A DNA stretch of 54,969 nt from Bacteroidales bacterium (GCA_029932855.1 JAOZPG010000017.1:1-54969); one strand, 5' to 3'. Shown: positions 27,695 to 37,821, numbered from the stretch's first letter. Notes: generated from the sequence alone by a model not told the origin. Program-made: numbers and translations.

Positions 27695-28282
27695 ATGAAA
27701 TTATACACTTTCATATTGTTTTCTTTTTTACTGGCATACACTTCAGATGCTCAGCAAAAGCCGGATAGTCTGACCTTAGTACCTGTTACTACTATTGACG
27801 GGGAATCTATACCCCAGTTAAGCATCAGGGAAGTGGCAGTGTATTCCCGTCCTTCTTTTACAAGAAAAAAATACGTCCGCAGGTACAACCGCCTGGTAAG
27901 GAATGTTAAAAAGGTTTACCCCTATGCAAAATTCATACATGTTAAGATAGACGAAATAAATAACAAGCTGGTTTACCTGGATGATGAAAAAGAACAGAAA
28001 AAATACATTAAAAAAGTTCAGAAGGATATGATGGATGAGTTTGAAGATGATGTGAGACACATGACATACAGCCAGGGAAAAATACTTGTTAAACTTATTG
28101 ACAGGGAAACAGGAGACACATCCTACGAATGGCTAAAAGAAATGAGGGGCGAGCTTTTCGCAGGTTTCTGGCAGACCGTGGCCAGGATATTTGGCAATAA
28201 CCTGAAAGCAGAATTCGATCCAAAAGGGGAAGACCGCTATATCGAAAATATTGTCAGAATGATAGACTCCGGACTGATTTAA
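27695..28282 (+). CDS. DUF4294 exported protein
   Basis: A 195-residue protein with a signal peptide (MKLYTFILFSFLLAYTSDAQ). The body matches the Bacteroidota family DUF4294: RRYNRLVRNVKKVYPYAKF, a central basic/acidic helix region with EQKKYIKKVQKDMMDEFE, then GKILVKLIDRETGDTSYEW and FWQTVARIFGNNLK. Function is not known. The 3' end overlaps the convergent DUF3127 gene by four bases. The ~275 bp upstream hold no supported gene. Confidence 0.85.
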   Translation: MKLYTFILFSFLLAYTSDAQQKPDSLTLVPVTTIDGESIPQLSIREVAVYSRPSFTRKKYVRRYNRLVRNVKKVYPYAKFIHVKIDEINNKLVYLDDEKEQKKYIKKVQKDMMDEFEDDVRHMTYSQGKILVKLIDRETGDTSYEWLKEMRGELFAGFWQTVARIFGNNLKAEFDPKGEDRYIENIVRMIDSGLI

Positions 28283-28665
28283 AAAGGCAGGTCATCGGCA
28301 CCTTCAACATCTGTCTCGGGCATATCTGTCTCACCCGGGAATGGAGTATCATCGGCAATACCATTATCTTCACCATGTACCTTCTCTATGCGCCAGGCAT
28401 CAAGATTGGTAAAATAATTTACCTTGCCATCCCTCTCCCACCTATTACCCCTGATGTTAAATGATACTTTTATCATCTCCCCTGTTGTATAGCTATCTAT
28501 CAGGTCGCACCTATCCTGGGTAAGCTGGAATTTTACATGATTCGTAAACTCAGAACTGCCTGCCGTTTCAACTATTTCAATCACGAACTCACGTTTCCTG
28601 AATTTATCACTATGCTGTATTATTTCAAATTTCTCAACTAATTTTCCACTTAATTCAAAAGCCAT
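28279..28665 (-). CDS. DUF3127 protein with SSB-like acidic tip
   Basis: A 128-residue cytoplasmic protein whose first ~95 residues match DUF3127 (KFRKREFVIEIVETAG, SYTTGEMIKVSFNIRG, YFTNLDAWRIEKV). This beta-rich pattern with GNRWERDG resembles an OB-like fold. The remainder is an acidic, proline-containing linker ending GADDLPF. This closely resembles the conserved C-terminal tip of single-stranded DNA-binding proteins (DDDIPF) that recruits repair and replication proteins. I infer that it may bind nucleic acid and SSB-interacting partners; no direct evidence exists in the window. Confidence 0.85.
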   Translation of the reverse strand: MAFELSGKLVEKFEIIQHSDKFRKREFVIEIVETAGSSEFTNHVKFQLTQDRCDLIDSYTTGEMIKVSFNIRGNRWERDGKVNYFTNLDAWRIEKVHGEDNGIADDTPFPGETDMPETDVEGADDLPF

Positions 28666-28730
28666 ATTTGTAAAATATTAAACCTACATAAAATCTATCC
28701 ACTACTTACATGATCCTGCAAGGCTCTTTA

Positions 28731-29432
28731 TTACTCCTCACCAACCTCAACAAGCTCAATCTCAAAAATAAGGGTTGAATAAGGAACAATCTTGCTGTTT
28801 GGCCTTATTTCAGTACCATAACCCAGATCATAAGGAATAAACAATTTCCATCTCGATCCTTCATTCATCTCTTGCAATGCTTCAGCCCAGCCGGGAATCA
28901 CCCTGTCAACCATAAATGGTACAGGATCTCCATCCATGTGATCCTCAAGCACTTCACCCGAAAGAAGCCAGCCCTTATAGTGTAGCTTAACCAGGCTTTT
29001 AGCTCCCGGCTTTGGCCCGCTTCCTTCTTTTAGTACCTCGTACTGCAACCCGCCGGCTAAACATGTAATTCCCTCTTTCTTCTTATTTTCCTCCAGGAAC
29101 TTTTCTCCCTCAAGCTTAATGTCTCCATACTTTGCAAGATATTTCTCAGACTTAAGCTTATAAACATATGTCTTCAGGAAATCTATTATCTCTTCATCCG
29201 GAATTAAGTATTCATTCTTCTTAAAATAATCCTCAAGTCCCCGGGCAACAATCCATGGCTTAACAGTATCAAAACCATCCCTTGGAAGGTTTTTTGCAAA
29301 TTCAATACCAATAGCATAGCTTACTGAATCAAGCTCAGAGACTAGCTCATGCTTAACATTATAATTTGAGTTATTGCAGGCAGCTAAGAGTAATGCTATA
29401 ATAAACAGGCCGGAAAATAGAGATTGTTTCAT
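28731..29432 (-). CDS. FKBP-type peptidyl-prolyl isomerase, lipoprotein
   Basis: A 233-residue lipoprotein (lipobox LLLAAC, C19) with a helical FKBP N-terminal dimerisation-like domain (SYAIGIEFAKNLPRDGFD) and a C-terminal FKBP domain: VKLHYKGWLLSG, the PVPFMVDRVIPGWAEAL pocket segment, RWKLFIPYDLGYG, and LIFEIELVEV. This is the Mip/FkpA layout, a periplasmic foldase that isomerises X-Pro bonds. The pocket residues are mostly conserved, so activity is expected. Confidence 0.92.
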   Translation of the reverse strand: MKQSLFSGLFIIALLLAACNNSNYNVKHELVSELDSVSYAIGIEFAKNLPRDGFDTVKPWIVARGLEDYFKKNEYLIPDEEIIDFLKTYVYKLKSEKYLAKYGDIKLEGEKFLEENKKKEGITCLAGGLQYEVLKEGSGPKPGAKSLVKLHYKGWLLSGEVLEDHMDGDPVPFMVDRVIPGWAEALQEMNEGSRWKLFIPYDLGYGTEIRPNSKIVPYSTLIFEIELVEVGEE

Positions 29433-29498
29433 TTTTAAATGCTTTTCGGATTATGAATGCGAAATTAAAATAATTCTCATAAAATACATAAGAATATC

Positions 29499-30167
29499 TT
29501 AAACAGGAACACCTGCCCTGGTCATTTCTCTTTTTCCCGGGGGACCTTTAAGTATCTCAACAATAAAGCCGGCTGTCCTTAAATTCCTTTTTACCTTCCC
29601 ACTGGCGCTATAGGTAAGCAAAAAGCCTCCCGGGTTCATACTTGCAAATATCTTACTGAAAATTTCAATAGTCCACATTTCCGGCTGTACTGCCGGAGAG
29701 AATGCATCGAAATATATAAGATCGAATTTATCTGCATAGTTTAACACAGAAATATCAGATTCTATCTTTGTCAACGATAAAAAAGGAAAAAGCTTAACTG
29801 TTTTACCCCAGTCAGAAGCATTAATTTTTTCATGGTATGCTGCTGCATGCTCACCAAGCAGTGAAGCATAATTTAAAGATAACCACAGTTCTTTTTCTAT
29901 GGGATATTTTTCAATTGCTGTATAATGAATACTCATCATCTTTTTCTCTGCATACAAGACCGTAAGCAATAAGTTCAGGCCGGTACCATATCCTATCTCA
30001 AGAATTGAAATTTCCTTTTTCTTCATAATACTTAGTCCCGCCCTGATAAAAATATGCTCCGACTCAGTTATAGCACCGTTAACGGAATGATAATGCTCCC
30101 CTATGGTCTCGTTATAAAGCGTATGAGACCCGTCTTTAGTAGTTATTACTGATAAACTCATTGGCAT
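29499..30167 (-). CDS. mnmD: tRNA 5-methylaminomethyl-2-thiouridine methyltransferase (MnmD type)
   Basis: A 222-residue SAM-dependent methyltransferase corresponding to the methyltransferase half of MnmC, which makes the last step of mnm5s2U at the tRNA wobble base. It has the SAM motif EIGYGTGLNLLL, the acidic loop AIEKYPIEKE, FDLIYFDAFSPAVQPEMW (the DAFxP motif diagnostic of this family) and a C-terminal GPPGKREMTRA. It lacks the FAD oxidase half, as is usual for stand-alone MnmD. Confidence 0.9.
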   Translation of the reverse strand: MPMSLSVITTKDGSHTLYNETIGEHYHSVNGAITESEHIFIRAGLSIMKKKEISILEIGYGTGLNLLLTVLYAEKKMMSIHYTAIEKYPIEKELWLSLNYASLLGEHAAAYHEKINASDWGKTVKLFPFLSLTKIESDISVLNYADKFDLIYFDAFSPAVQPEMWTIEIFSKIFASMNPGGFLLTYSASGKVKRNLRTAGFIVEILKGPPGKREMTRAGVPV

Positions 30168-30318
30168 AAATATAAGCTAAGTACCTTTTGCAAACTATTA
30201 TCATCAAAATTAATGCATGATTATTCAGAAACAAGCTGTTTATGCTTAAAAACAGTTGGAATCATAACAATCAATCTAATGAATAAAACTAAATTTGTCC
30301 TCCCCAATATCAATAACA

Positions 30319-33135
30319 ATGTACAGAACTCTATTCACACTATTATTTGCTCTCACTTCATTCACTTTATTTGCTCAACCAAGAGTTGATGTCTCCGGCC
30401 AGATATTCGATGCAGAATTTAAGCGCTCAATGACAGGAGTAAATGTTGTTATTAAGGGTGAACATATAGGAACAGGCTCTGACGACAGGGGATATTTCTT
30501 TATTTCAGTAAAGCATGAACTGCCATTCACTCTCAGGTTTACTATGATAGGTTATTTACCCGAGGAGGTAGTGATAAAGAACAGGCTTACATCGGGACTG
30601 AAAATAAAGTTAAAGTCTATGAGTTACAAGGGCGAAGAGATAGTTATTTCAGCACCTCCGACCGAGGTGGAACAAAAAACCATGACAAAAATAGTATCTG
30701 TTGAGATGCTTGATGCCTTAAGCATAAAAGAAACCCCTGCTCCCGATTTTTTCAACGCTCTGGGAAACCTGAAAGGAGTGGATGTTGTTCAGCAAAGCAT
30801 GCAATTCATCACGGTAAATGCAAGAGGATTCAATTCCACGGTAAATACCAGGTTCGTTCAGCTTGTTGACGGTATGGACAACCAGGCCCCGGGGATGAAT
30901 TTCTCAATAGGGAATATTATTGGAACAAATGAGCTGGATGTTGAGTCAATAGAGTTTCTTCCCGGCCCTTCTTCAGTAAGATACGGAGGAAATGTGCTTA
31001 ACGGGCTTTTGCAAATCAACACCAAAGACCCATTCCAGTTCCAGGGATTAAGCATGTATATCAAACCAGGAGTAAGTGATATAATCCCGGGGAATGATGC
31101 CCCTTTCCAGTTTCATGGAAAATGGATGACAGATGTTGGAGTAAGATTTGCAAAATCCCTTAATGATAAATTTGCTTTCAAGATAAATGCTTCCTACATG
31201 AAAGGCAAGGATTGGTTTGCAGATGATACCAGCAATATCAGGCCGGGAAGCATTCATTATGAATATGATCCCGGTCATGATGCAATAAATAAATACGGTG
31301 ATGAGGTCACAGCCCTTCTTCCTGTTGGAGAAAACAGGGAGAATATTATTGTTTCACGGACAGGCTACAGGGATAAAAACCTTGTTGATAATGGTGTATT
31401 CAGTCTTAAGCTGGGAGGATCATTACATTACAGGTTGAATGACAGGACTACAATGATAATTCAGGGTAATTATGGAAATGCCACAACAGTCTTTACTGAA
31501 GAAAACAGGACATCTCTCTCAGATTTCAAAATATACCAGGGCAAAGTGGAACTTAACAGTAAAAGGATCTCATTGAGGGCCTATTCAACCAAGCAGCAAA
31601 CAGGAAAAACCTATGATGCCAACTACCTGGCAGTGCATCTCAACAATGCCTGGAAGAGTAATGAAGAATGGTTCAGGGATTATGAAAATGCCTATACAGG
31701 AAGATTGGCCAAGTATGGGGTTTACCCCGGAGACCACAGGGTAGCAAGGGATTATGCCGATTATGACAGGCTAAATCCGGGCACAAAGGAATTTGAAAAG
31801 GAAAAGAACAGGATAATAAATGAGAGTGACTTTAATATAGGTGCTCAAACAATAAATAATTCTTACTTAAGTCACGTTGAAGGAAGCTACCGGCTGATTG
31901 AGCTTGAGGAAATTATTGACATTGAAATAGGTGCCAATTACAGATTTTTCGACCTTGAATCATTTGGAACAATATTCCCTGACAGTGGTTCAAATGACAT
32001 AACATTTTTTGAGTATGGCTCTTATATTCAGCTCAAAAAAAGCCTGCTGGGTGATGCCCTGAAGATTTCCCTGTCTGCACGATATGATAAGAGCGAAAAC
32101 TTTGAAGGGCATATAACTCCCCGGATATCTGCACTATATTCATATAATAAAGCCCATCATTTCAGAGCTTCTTTATTAACAGGTTACAGGAATCCAAGTG
32201 CCAAGGAGCAATTTATAAAGAAAGACCTGGGCCAGTCATGGCTGATAGGAGGTTTGCAAAACAATCTATCTCCTCTTGAACTTCCTGACAACAGCATATA
32301 TGGTAAGGGAATATTGGAATTCAACCAGATGGTAGCGGAAAAGTCGGAAAGCTTAAGTAATCCCATGGCCCCGGAGCAGGCAGTCCTTGCCAGCCTGTAT
32401 ATACTGGAAGATAATACCCTTGATAAAAACGATCTTAGCCCCTTATTGCCTGAACAGGTCCTGTCTTTTGAGTTCGGGTATAAAACAAAATTCCTCGACA
32501 AGATATTTATCGACCTGGTATATTATCACAGTAATTATGAAAACTTTATAGGAATGGTTGATATTGTTAAGCCGAGAACTTCACCTACAACTGACCTTTA
32601 CTCGGCATCAAAGCAAATAAATACGTCCTCACAGTCGGAGAGTTATCTGATATATACGAATTCTAAAAAAAATATAAGCATTCAGGGCGTAGCAGCAGGT
32701 TTAAAATATATTGCCCCGGTAGGTATAATCTTTTCAGGAAACATGACATGGTCTGATATATCCAAAGAGATTAATGATCCGCTGATACCCGGGTTCAATA
32801 CTCCTGAGTATAAGTTTAACGCTTCAATTGCCAATCGTCGTTTAGATAAAATGGATAATAACCCGGGATTTGAGAACATAGGATATAATCTTATCTGGAG
32901 GTGGCAAAGTGGCTTTTACTGGGAAAGCCCCTTTGGAAACGGATGGATGGACCCTTTGGGATCATGGGACGTGCAGGTATCATACCGGTTCCATCAGCCT
33001 GAGTCCATATTGAAATTTGGTATCTCTAACCTGTTTAATGATGAGCCCAACACAACTTATTTTGGAGGCCCCCAGATAGGATCTTTCTTCTATGTATCAT
33101 ATCTGGTTGAAAACCTGTTTAACAGATCTAAGTAA
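30319..33135 (+). CDS. TonB-dependent outer-membrane receptor
   Basis: A 938-residue outer-membrane transporter. I start at ATG 30319, which gives the signal peptide MYRTLFTLLFALTSFTLFAQ; an in-frame TTG lies at 30295. A carboxypeptidase-regulatory-like domain (VDVSGQIFDAEFKRSMTGVN) is followed by the plug (about 120-230, with the ELDVESIEFLPGPSSVRYG segment) and a 22-strand-type barrel to the C-terminus. No SusD gene follows; the next gene is an SGNH-type lipoprotein, a pairing seen in many Bacteroidota. Substrate is unknown. Confidence 0.92.
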   Translation: MYRTLFTLLFALTSFTLFAQPRVDVSGQIFDAEFKRSMTGVNVVIKGEHIGTGSDDRGYFFISVKHELPFTLRFTMIGYLPEEVVIKNRLTSGLKIKLKSMSYKGEEIVISAPPTEVEQKTMTKIVSVEMLDALSIKETPAPDFFNALGNLKGVDVVQQSMQFITVNARGFNSTVNTRFVQLVDGMDNQAPGMNFSIGNIIGTNELDVESIEFLPGPSSVRYGGNVLNGLLQINTKDPFQFQGLSMYIKPGVSDIIPGNDAPFQFHGKWMTDVGVRFAKSLNDKFAFKINASYMKGKDWFADDTSNIRPGSIHYEYDPGHDAINKYGDEVTALLPVGENRENIIVSRTGYRDKNLVDNGVFSLKLGGSLHYRLNDRTTMIIQGNYGNATTVFTEENRTSLSDFKIYQGKVELNSKRISLRAYSTKQQTGKTYDANYLAVHLNNAWKSNEEWFRDYENAYTGRLAKYGVYPGDHRVARDYADYDRLNPGTKEFEKEKNRIINESDFNIGAQTINNSYLSHVEGSYRLIELEEIIDIEIGANYRFFDLESFGTIFPDSGSNDITFFEYGSYIQLKKSLLGDALKISLSARYDKSENFEGHITPRISALYSYNKAHHFRASLLTGYRNPSAKEQFIKKDLGQSWLIGGLQNNLSPLELPDNSIYGKGILEFNQMVAEKSESLSNPMAPEQAVLASLYILEDNTLDKNDLSPLLPEQVLSFEFGYKTKFLDKIFIDLVYYHSNYENFIGMVDIVKPRTSPTTDLYSASKQINTSSQSESYLIYTNSKKNISIQGVAAGLKYIAPVGIIFSGNMTWSDISKEINDPLIPGFNTPEYKFNASIANRRLDKMDNNPGFENIGYNLIWRWQSGFYWESPFGNGWMDPLGSWDVQVSYRFHQPESILKFGISNLFNDEPNTTYFGGPQIGSFFYVSYLVENLFNRSK

Positions 33136-33141
33136 CTTAAA

Positions 33142-34626
33142 ATGAAACTATACGGAAAATATTTATTTATTATCTTCACCCTCATTGCTTCTTCCTGTAC
33201 TTATGAGTTCCCGGAGGTCAATGAGGATTATTCAACAGGCACGCTTGACCTGTCGGGCTTTATAAGCCTGGGTGACGGATTTACATCAGGCTATATGGAC
33301 GGAGCATTGTTCACCGACGGACAAAATAATTCCTTTCCTGCAATAATAGCCAGGCAGTTTGCATACGCCTATTCCATAGATTTTATACAGCCCGACATAA
33401 ACTCTGAGAACGGTTATAATTTATGGGCATCTGAGCCCCAGGATACAAAAGGAAAATGGATATCGCAATATAGCACCCCGGAACAGGCTGATCCTGACAG
33501 GATACTTACCGGGGGAGAATTGCCCGGACAGTTTACGGGCAATTTACAGGCCACGGCTAATTATTCCGTACCCTTTGCAAAAAGTTTTGAGATCATTAAC
33601 AGCTCCCTTTCAAATAATATATACTATAACAGGTTTGCCAGTGATCCTGGAAACTCAAGCCTTCTGGGAGATGTTGCTGACCAGAACACCGGCTTTATTG
33701 TTTTATGGATAGGGATGAGTGATTTTATTAATTATGCTGCATATGGGGGAACAGGCAATCCTGATCCTGCTGAAGATCCGGCCATGATCTCCACAAATGA
33801 TCTGAGTCCTGAAAATATTTTTGAAGCAGCCCTTGATACAATAATCACAAGACTGTTTGCCGGCAACCAGGCAAAAGGATTAATTGTTCAACTGCCCCAG
33901 TTTGAAGATATGCCCTTTGCTTACACTTATCAATATAATTTTGCCAGGATAAAAAACACAGTTCAATTTAACAGTCACTATAATAGTTTTAATGAAGCCG
34001 TGGGAAGCCACAATATTGCACACCCTGAAGCAAAACGCCCGATGATAGCATATAATGATAACTTCTCAACACTATCACCCCAGGAGGTGGTTGTAATAGA
34101 TTCTTCATTACCCGATGCACAGTATCCCGACGGATCACCTTTACCAAAATTAAGACAGCTTGTTGAGGGGGAAATGGTTTTACTGTCCATATCTGCTGAA
34201 GATATAAATGATTCTTACGGGACCTTTGTTCCTGCTGCAGAAGAGTATTATCTATCGCTGGATCAGGTAGAGATCATTAAACAAAGGATAAATGCATACA
34301 ATGAAGCTATACTGAACAAGGTAAATCAATACCCCGGACGGCTTAGCCTTGTACCTTTGGAAAATGTAATTCATGATATTGCTGAAACAGCAAAATGTAA
34401 TGCATGGGGCCGTCCTAATAGTTATGACATTAAATATTTTGAGGGTGTTCCTTTAGAAGGCAGCCTGGGACTGAACAGCATATTCTCACTTGACGGGCTA
34501 CACTTCAACCAGAGGGGAAATGCTTTTATTGCTAATCAGTTAATTGAAATTATTAACGATCAGTTTGAAGCAAATATCCCTCTTGCCAATGTAAATTCAT
34601 ATTTAGGGAATACTGTATCCTATTAA
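33142..34626 (+). CDS. SGNH-hydrolase-like lipoprotein, probably catalytically dead
   Basis: A 494-residue lipoprotein (lipobox IASSC, C19) paired with the upstream TonB receptor at 6 bp. Its layout matches SGNH/GDSL lipoproteins of Bacteroidota: block I at 43-50, block III around 189-194, and block V DGLHFN (D451, H454). However, the nucleophile block reads GDGFTSG where family members have a GNSLTAG-like motif, so Gly46 occupies the serine position. Block III reads GMSD instead of GNND. The Asp-His pair is kept. It is therefore more likely a binding or accessory lipoprotein for the receptor than an esterase. Confidence 0.8.
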   Translation: MKLYGKYLFIIFTLIASSCTYEFPEVNEDYSTGTLDLSGFISLGDGFTSGYMDGALFTDGQNNSFPAIIARQFAYAYSIDFIQPDINSENGYNLWASEPQDTKGKWISQYSTPEQADPDRILTGGELPGQFTGNLQATANYSVPFAKSFEIINSSLSNNIYYNRFASDPGNSSLLGDVADQNTGFIVLWIGMSDFINYAAYGGTGNPDPAEDPAMISTNDLSPENIFEAALDTIITRLFAGNQAKGLIVQLPQFEDMPFAYTYQYNFARIKNTVQFNSHYNSFNEAVGSHNIAHPEAKRPMIAYNDNFSTLSPQEVVVIDSSLPDAQYPDGSPLPKLRQLVEGEMVLLSISAEDINDSYGTFVPAAEEYYLSLDQVEIIKQRINAYNEAILNKVNQYPGRLSLVPLENVIHDIAETAKCNAWGRPNSYDIKYFEGVPLEGSLGLNSIFSLDGLHFNQRGNAFIANQLIEIINDQFEANIPLANVNSYLGNTVSY

Positions 34627-34633
34627 GGCCTTA

Positions 34634-36724
34634 CTACTTCAGATAAGTATCAAGCCAGGCAAAAAACTCCCTCTGCCACAGTATACTGTTTTGTGGCTTC
34701 TGCACAAAATGGGTCTCATCGGGAAAATAAAGCAGTTTGGCCGGAACTCCCAGTAATTTGGCTGCATTAAAGGCCTCCATACTCTGGCTATAGGGTATCC
34801 TTAAATCATTCTCCCCCGTAATTATCAGTATGGGTGTGTCCCAGTTCTTAACAAACTTATGTGGCGAAGTGGCATAAGACTTACGGGCAATCTCATTTTC
34901 CTTATCCCAGTAAGCTCCTCCATAATCATGATTTACAAAAAAGATCTCATCGGTTGCAGTATACATACTCTCGAAGTTAAATATCCCGCAATGCGAGATA
35001 AAAGCCTTAAACCTTTTATCATGATTGCCAGCCAGCCAGAAGACTGAAAATCCACCATAACTGGCACCCACCGCTCCAAGGCGCTGTTCATCAATAAATG
35101 GCTCCTTCTTAAGCTCATCTATTGCGCTCAGGTAATCCTTCATATTCTGTCCCCCGTAATCGCCTGAAATCTGCGCATTCCATTCCTGCCCGAATGTAGG
35201 AAGTCCGCGACGGTTGGGAGCCACAATAATATAATCATTGGCAGCCATCATCTGAAAGTTCCACCTGTAGCTGAAAAACTGGCTTACCGCACTCTGAGGC
35301 CCTCCCTGGCAATACAAGAGTGCAGGGTACTCCCTGGTCTTATCAAAGCCGGGTGGATATATTACCCATACAAGCATATCCTTGTTGTCGGTGGTCTTTA
35401 CCCAGCGCTTTTCTATGCTCCCCATCTCAATATTATCGTAAATATTCTTGTTTACAAAGCTAAGTTGAGTCTCCTCTCCGCTTTTCTTGTCAACCTTAAA
35501 TATTTCCGTTGCCATGGCCATGGTCATCTTCCCACCAACAATATAGTCTCCGGCCTGGGCAAGAGAAGTATAATTATGATCACCTTTAGTGATCTGCCTG
35601 ATCTCCCTGGTGGCAATATCAATCTCATAAAACTGGAAAGTAGCCTGCACCCCGCTTATAAAATAAAGCCCCTTCCCGTCTTCCTTCCAGCTCAGAGATG
35701 ATACATTCTGATCAAAGCCGTCGCTAAGGTATTGTTTCTCACCTGTCTCAATATTATAAATAAACAGGCGGTCCTTATCTGACTCATATCCCGGTGTTTC
35801 CATGCTCTGAAAAGCAATAAGATCATTACCGGGCGAGAATACGGGATACTTATCATATCCCATCATCCCTTCTGTAATATTCTTTGTTGCCCCATCCTCC
35901 ACATTATACAGATAAATATCAGAGTTGGTGCTCGTAGCATATTCCGTAGGATTCATTTTCTTACAGCTATAAGCAATATATCTCCCATCATTGCTCCAGT
36001 TTATCTCCGCCCCATCGAAATAGGGTGATAAAGGAGTATCATATGCTTCCCCCTCAAGTATATCTTTGGCTTCACCCAGCATGCCACCTTCAATACCAGC
36101 CACAAAAATATGTGAATAGGAATAATCCTCCCAGTGGTTCCAGTGCCTGTACATCAGCTCATCAATTATTCGCACATTTGCCAGTGGCAGGTCGGGATAT
36201 CGCTCCTGTGGCGTTTCCCTCATTTTAACATCCTTAATATAGTACAGCTTAGCTCCTGCCGGTGAATACTCAAAATCATTGATCCCTTCTTCAATATCTG
36301 ATATCTTAACCGGATCGCCAGCTCCCTGTTCAACTTCCCAAATCTGCACATCTCCCGACTCTGCAGAAAGGAATCCGATCTTTGATCCGTCGGGGGTCCA
36401 CCTGGGATGAAAAGCCTTCATGCTGGTAAGCAGTTCTGGCTCACCTCCTTCAACAGGCATTAAATACAGCCTTGTACAGCTCTCGTTGGTAGCTGCATTA
36501 TACCTGGTTAAACTGTACACAATTGTTGATGCATCGGGTGATACCTGTATATCTCCTATGCGGCCGAATTTCCATAGTATCTCAGGTGTCAGCCTGCCGC
36601 CGGCTATTTCCTGCTCAGTTAATTTACCCGGAAAATCCGAAGCCGGTCCGGATTTAGTTGCTTTTTCATTGTTGCAGGAGGCCAACAACCATACCAGGCT
36701 TAATGCTAATAATAAATTTTTCAT
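34634..36724 (-). CDS. S9 family serine peptidase, lipoprotein
   Basis: A 696-residue prolyl-oligopeptidase-family enzyme (acylaminoacyl-peptidase/DPP-like) with a lipobox LLASC (C17). A seven-bladed beta-propeller (repeated W-x-x-D-G segments such as PRWTPDGSKIGF and WSNDGRYIAYS) is followed by the alpha/beta hydrolase domain. The catalytic triad is S555 in GASYGGFS, D640 in ENDLRIP and H672 in DETHFV. It is expected to cleave short peptides in the periplasm. Spacing to recA upstream includes a clear terminator, so it has its own promoter. Confidence 0.93.
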   Translation of the reverse strand: MKNLLLALSLVWLLASCNNEKATKSGPASDFPGKLTEQEIAGGRLTPEILWKFGRIGDIQVSPDASTIVYSLTRYNAATNESCTRLYLMPVEGGEPELLTSMKAFHPRWTPDGSKIGFLSAESGDVQIWEVEQGAGDPVKISDIEEGINDFEYSPAGAKLYYIKDVKMRETPQERYPDLPLANVRIIDELMYRHWNHWEDYSYSHIFVAGIEGGMLGEAKDILEGEAYDTPLSPYFDGAEINWSNDGRYIAYSCKKMNPTEYATSTNSDIYLYNVEDGATKNITEGMMGYDKYPVFSPGNDLIAFQSMETPGYESDKDRLFIYNIETGEKQYLSDGFDQNVSSLSWKEDGKGLYFISGVQATFQFYEIDIATREIRQITKGDHNYTSLAQAGDYIVGGKMTMAMATEIFKVDKKSGEETQLSFVNKNIYDNIEMGSIEKRWVKTTDNKDMLVWVIYPPGFDKTREYPALLYCQGGPQSAVSQFFSYRWNFQMMAANDYIIVAPNRRGLPTFGQEWNAQISGDYGGQNMKDYLSAIDELKKEPFIDEQRLGAVGASYGGFSVFWLAGNHDKRFKAFISHCGIFNFESMYTATDEIFFVNHDYGGAYWDKENEIARKSYATSPHKFVKNWDTPILIITGENDLRIPYSQSMEAFNAAKLLGVPAKLLYFPDETHFVQKPQNSILWQREFFAWLDTYLK

Positions 36725-36739
36725 CTTTCAGGATTTTAT

Positions 36740-36769
36740 AAAAAAACCGGGTGTTTTTATTCACCCGGC
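36740..36769 (-). terminator. Rho-independent terminator of recA
   Basis: Read on the minus strand, a GCCGGGTG / CACCCGG stem of seven to eight pairs with an AT-rich loop is followed by a run of seven T. It lies just past the recA stop at 36782 and before the peptidase start at 36724. Confidence 0.9.
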
Positions 36770-36781
36770 ATTAATTGTATT

Positions 36782-37783
36782 TTATGAAGCTTCTAATATC
36801 TTTCCCTTCAGTTCCTCAAGCAGTTCAGGATTATCTTCAAGCAGATGCTTCACTCCTTCCCTGCCCTGTCCGAGCTTTGTATCACCATAACTGAACCACG
36901 ATCCGCTTTTCTTGATTATGTCAAGATCAACACCCATATCGATAACCTCTCCTGTCAGGGATATTCCCTTTCCATACATTATATCAAATTCAGCTTTCCT
37001 GAATGGAGGAGCCATTTTATTCTTAACTATCTTCACCCTTGTACGGTTACCTTTAATATCTTCACCCTCTTTAATCTGTCCTATCCTCCTTATATCAACC
37101 CTTACCGAAGAATAAAATTTAAGGGCATTACCCCCGGTAGTTGTTTCCGGATTACCAAATACAATCCCTATCTTCTCCCTCAACTGGTTAATGAATACGC
37201 ATGTTGTATTGGTCTTGCTGATACTGGCCGTAAGCTTTCTAAGAGCCTGCGACATGAGCCTTGCCTGTAAGCCCATGCTCGAATCTCCCATCTCTCCCTC
37301 TATCTCCGCCCTGGGAGTAAGAGCTGCCACAGAGTCAATAACAATAATATCAATGGCACCGGAGCGTATAAGATGGTCTGTTATTTCAAGAGCCTGCTCC
37401 CCGTTATCGGGCTGAGAAATAAGCAGGTTTTCTATATCAACCCCCAGGTTTTCAGCATAAAACCTGTCGAAAGCATGCTCTGCATCAATAAATGCAGCTA
37501 TCCCACCTGCTTTCTGAGCCTCGGCAATGGCATGAATGGCAAGAGTTGTCTTTCCCGAAGATTCAGGACCAAAAACCTCAACCACCCTTCCGCGTGGATA
37601 TCCACCTATACCAAGTGCAATATCGAGAGCAAGCGAACCTGAAGAGACACTTGCAACATCCGCCATGGGCTGATCACCCATCTTCATTATTGTTCCTTTT
37701 CCGAAACCTTTTTCTATTTTATCCATGGTAAGCTGAAGAGCCTTCATCTTTTCCTTGTTAATGTCTTTCTTTTCCTGGTCCAT
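36782..37783 (-). CDS. recA: Recombinase RecA
   Basis: A 333-residue DNA strand-exchange ATPase. Walker A is GPESSGKTT (72-80), the Walker B region is [17 protein letters not shown]1 is [19 protein letters not shown], and the [22 protein letters not shown] stretch carries L2 and the monomer-contact residues. The full-length family pattern is intact. It also promotes LexA-type cleavage where LexA is present. The gene lies 38 bp downstream of bcp with a strong terminator after it. Confidence 0.98.
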   Translation of the reverse strand: MDQEKKDINKEKMKALQLTMDKIEKGFGKGTIMKMGDQPMADVASVSSGSLALDIALGIGGYPRGRVVEVFGPESSGKTTLAIHAIAEAQKAGGIAAFIDAEHAFDRFYAENLGVDIENLLISQPDNGEQALEITDHLIRSGAIDIIVIDSVAALTPRAEIEGEMGDSSMGLQARLMSQALRKLTASISKTNTTCVFINQLREKIGIVFGNPETTTGGNALKFYSSVRVDIRRIGQIKEGEDIKGNRTRVKIVKNKMAPPFRKAEFDIMYGKGISLTGEVIDMGVDLDIIKKSGSWFSYGDTKLGQGREGVKHLLEDNPELLEELKGKILEAS

Positions 37784-37821
37784 TTTATTGTATTATTGAA
37801 TGATTATTAAATCTGATATTC

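Noticed and set aside
27481-27741. 86-codon minus-strand frame upstream of DUF4294
   Set aside because: It overlaps the DUF4294 signal peptide, has no recognisable domain, and its composition looks like a chance frame.
30290-30297. TAAATTTG as a -7 box for the TonB receptor gene
   Set aside because: It fits the consensus but no -33 element is at the right distance, and such a match is common in AT-rich DNA.
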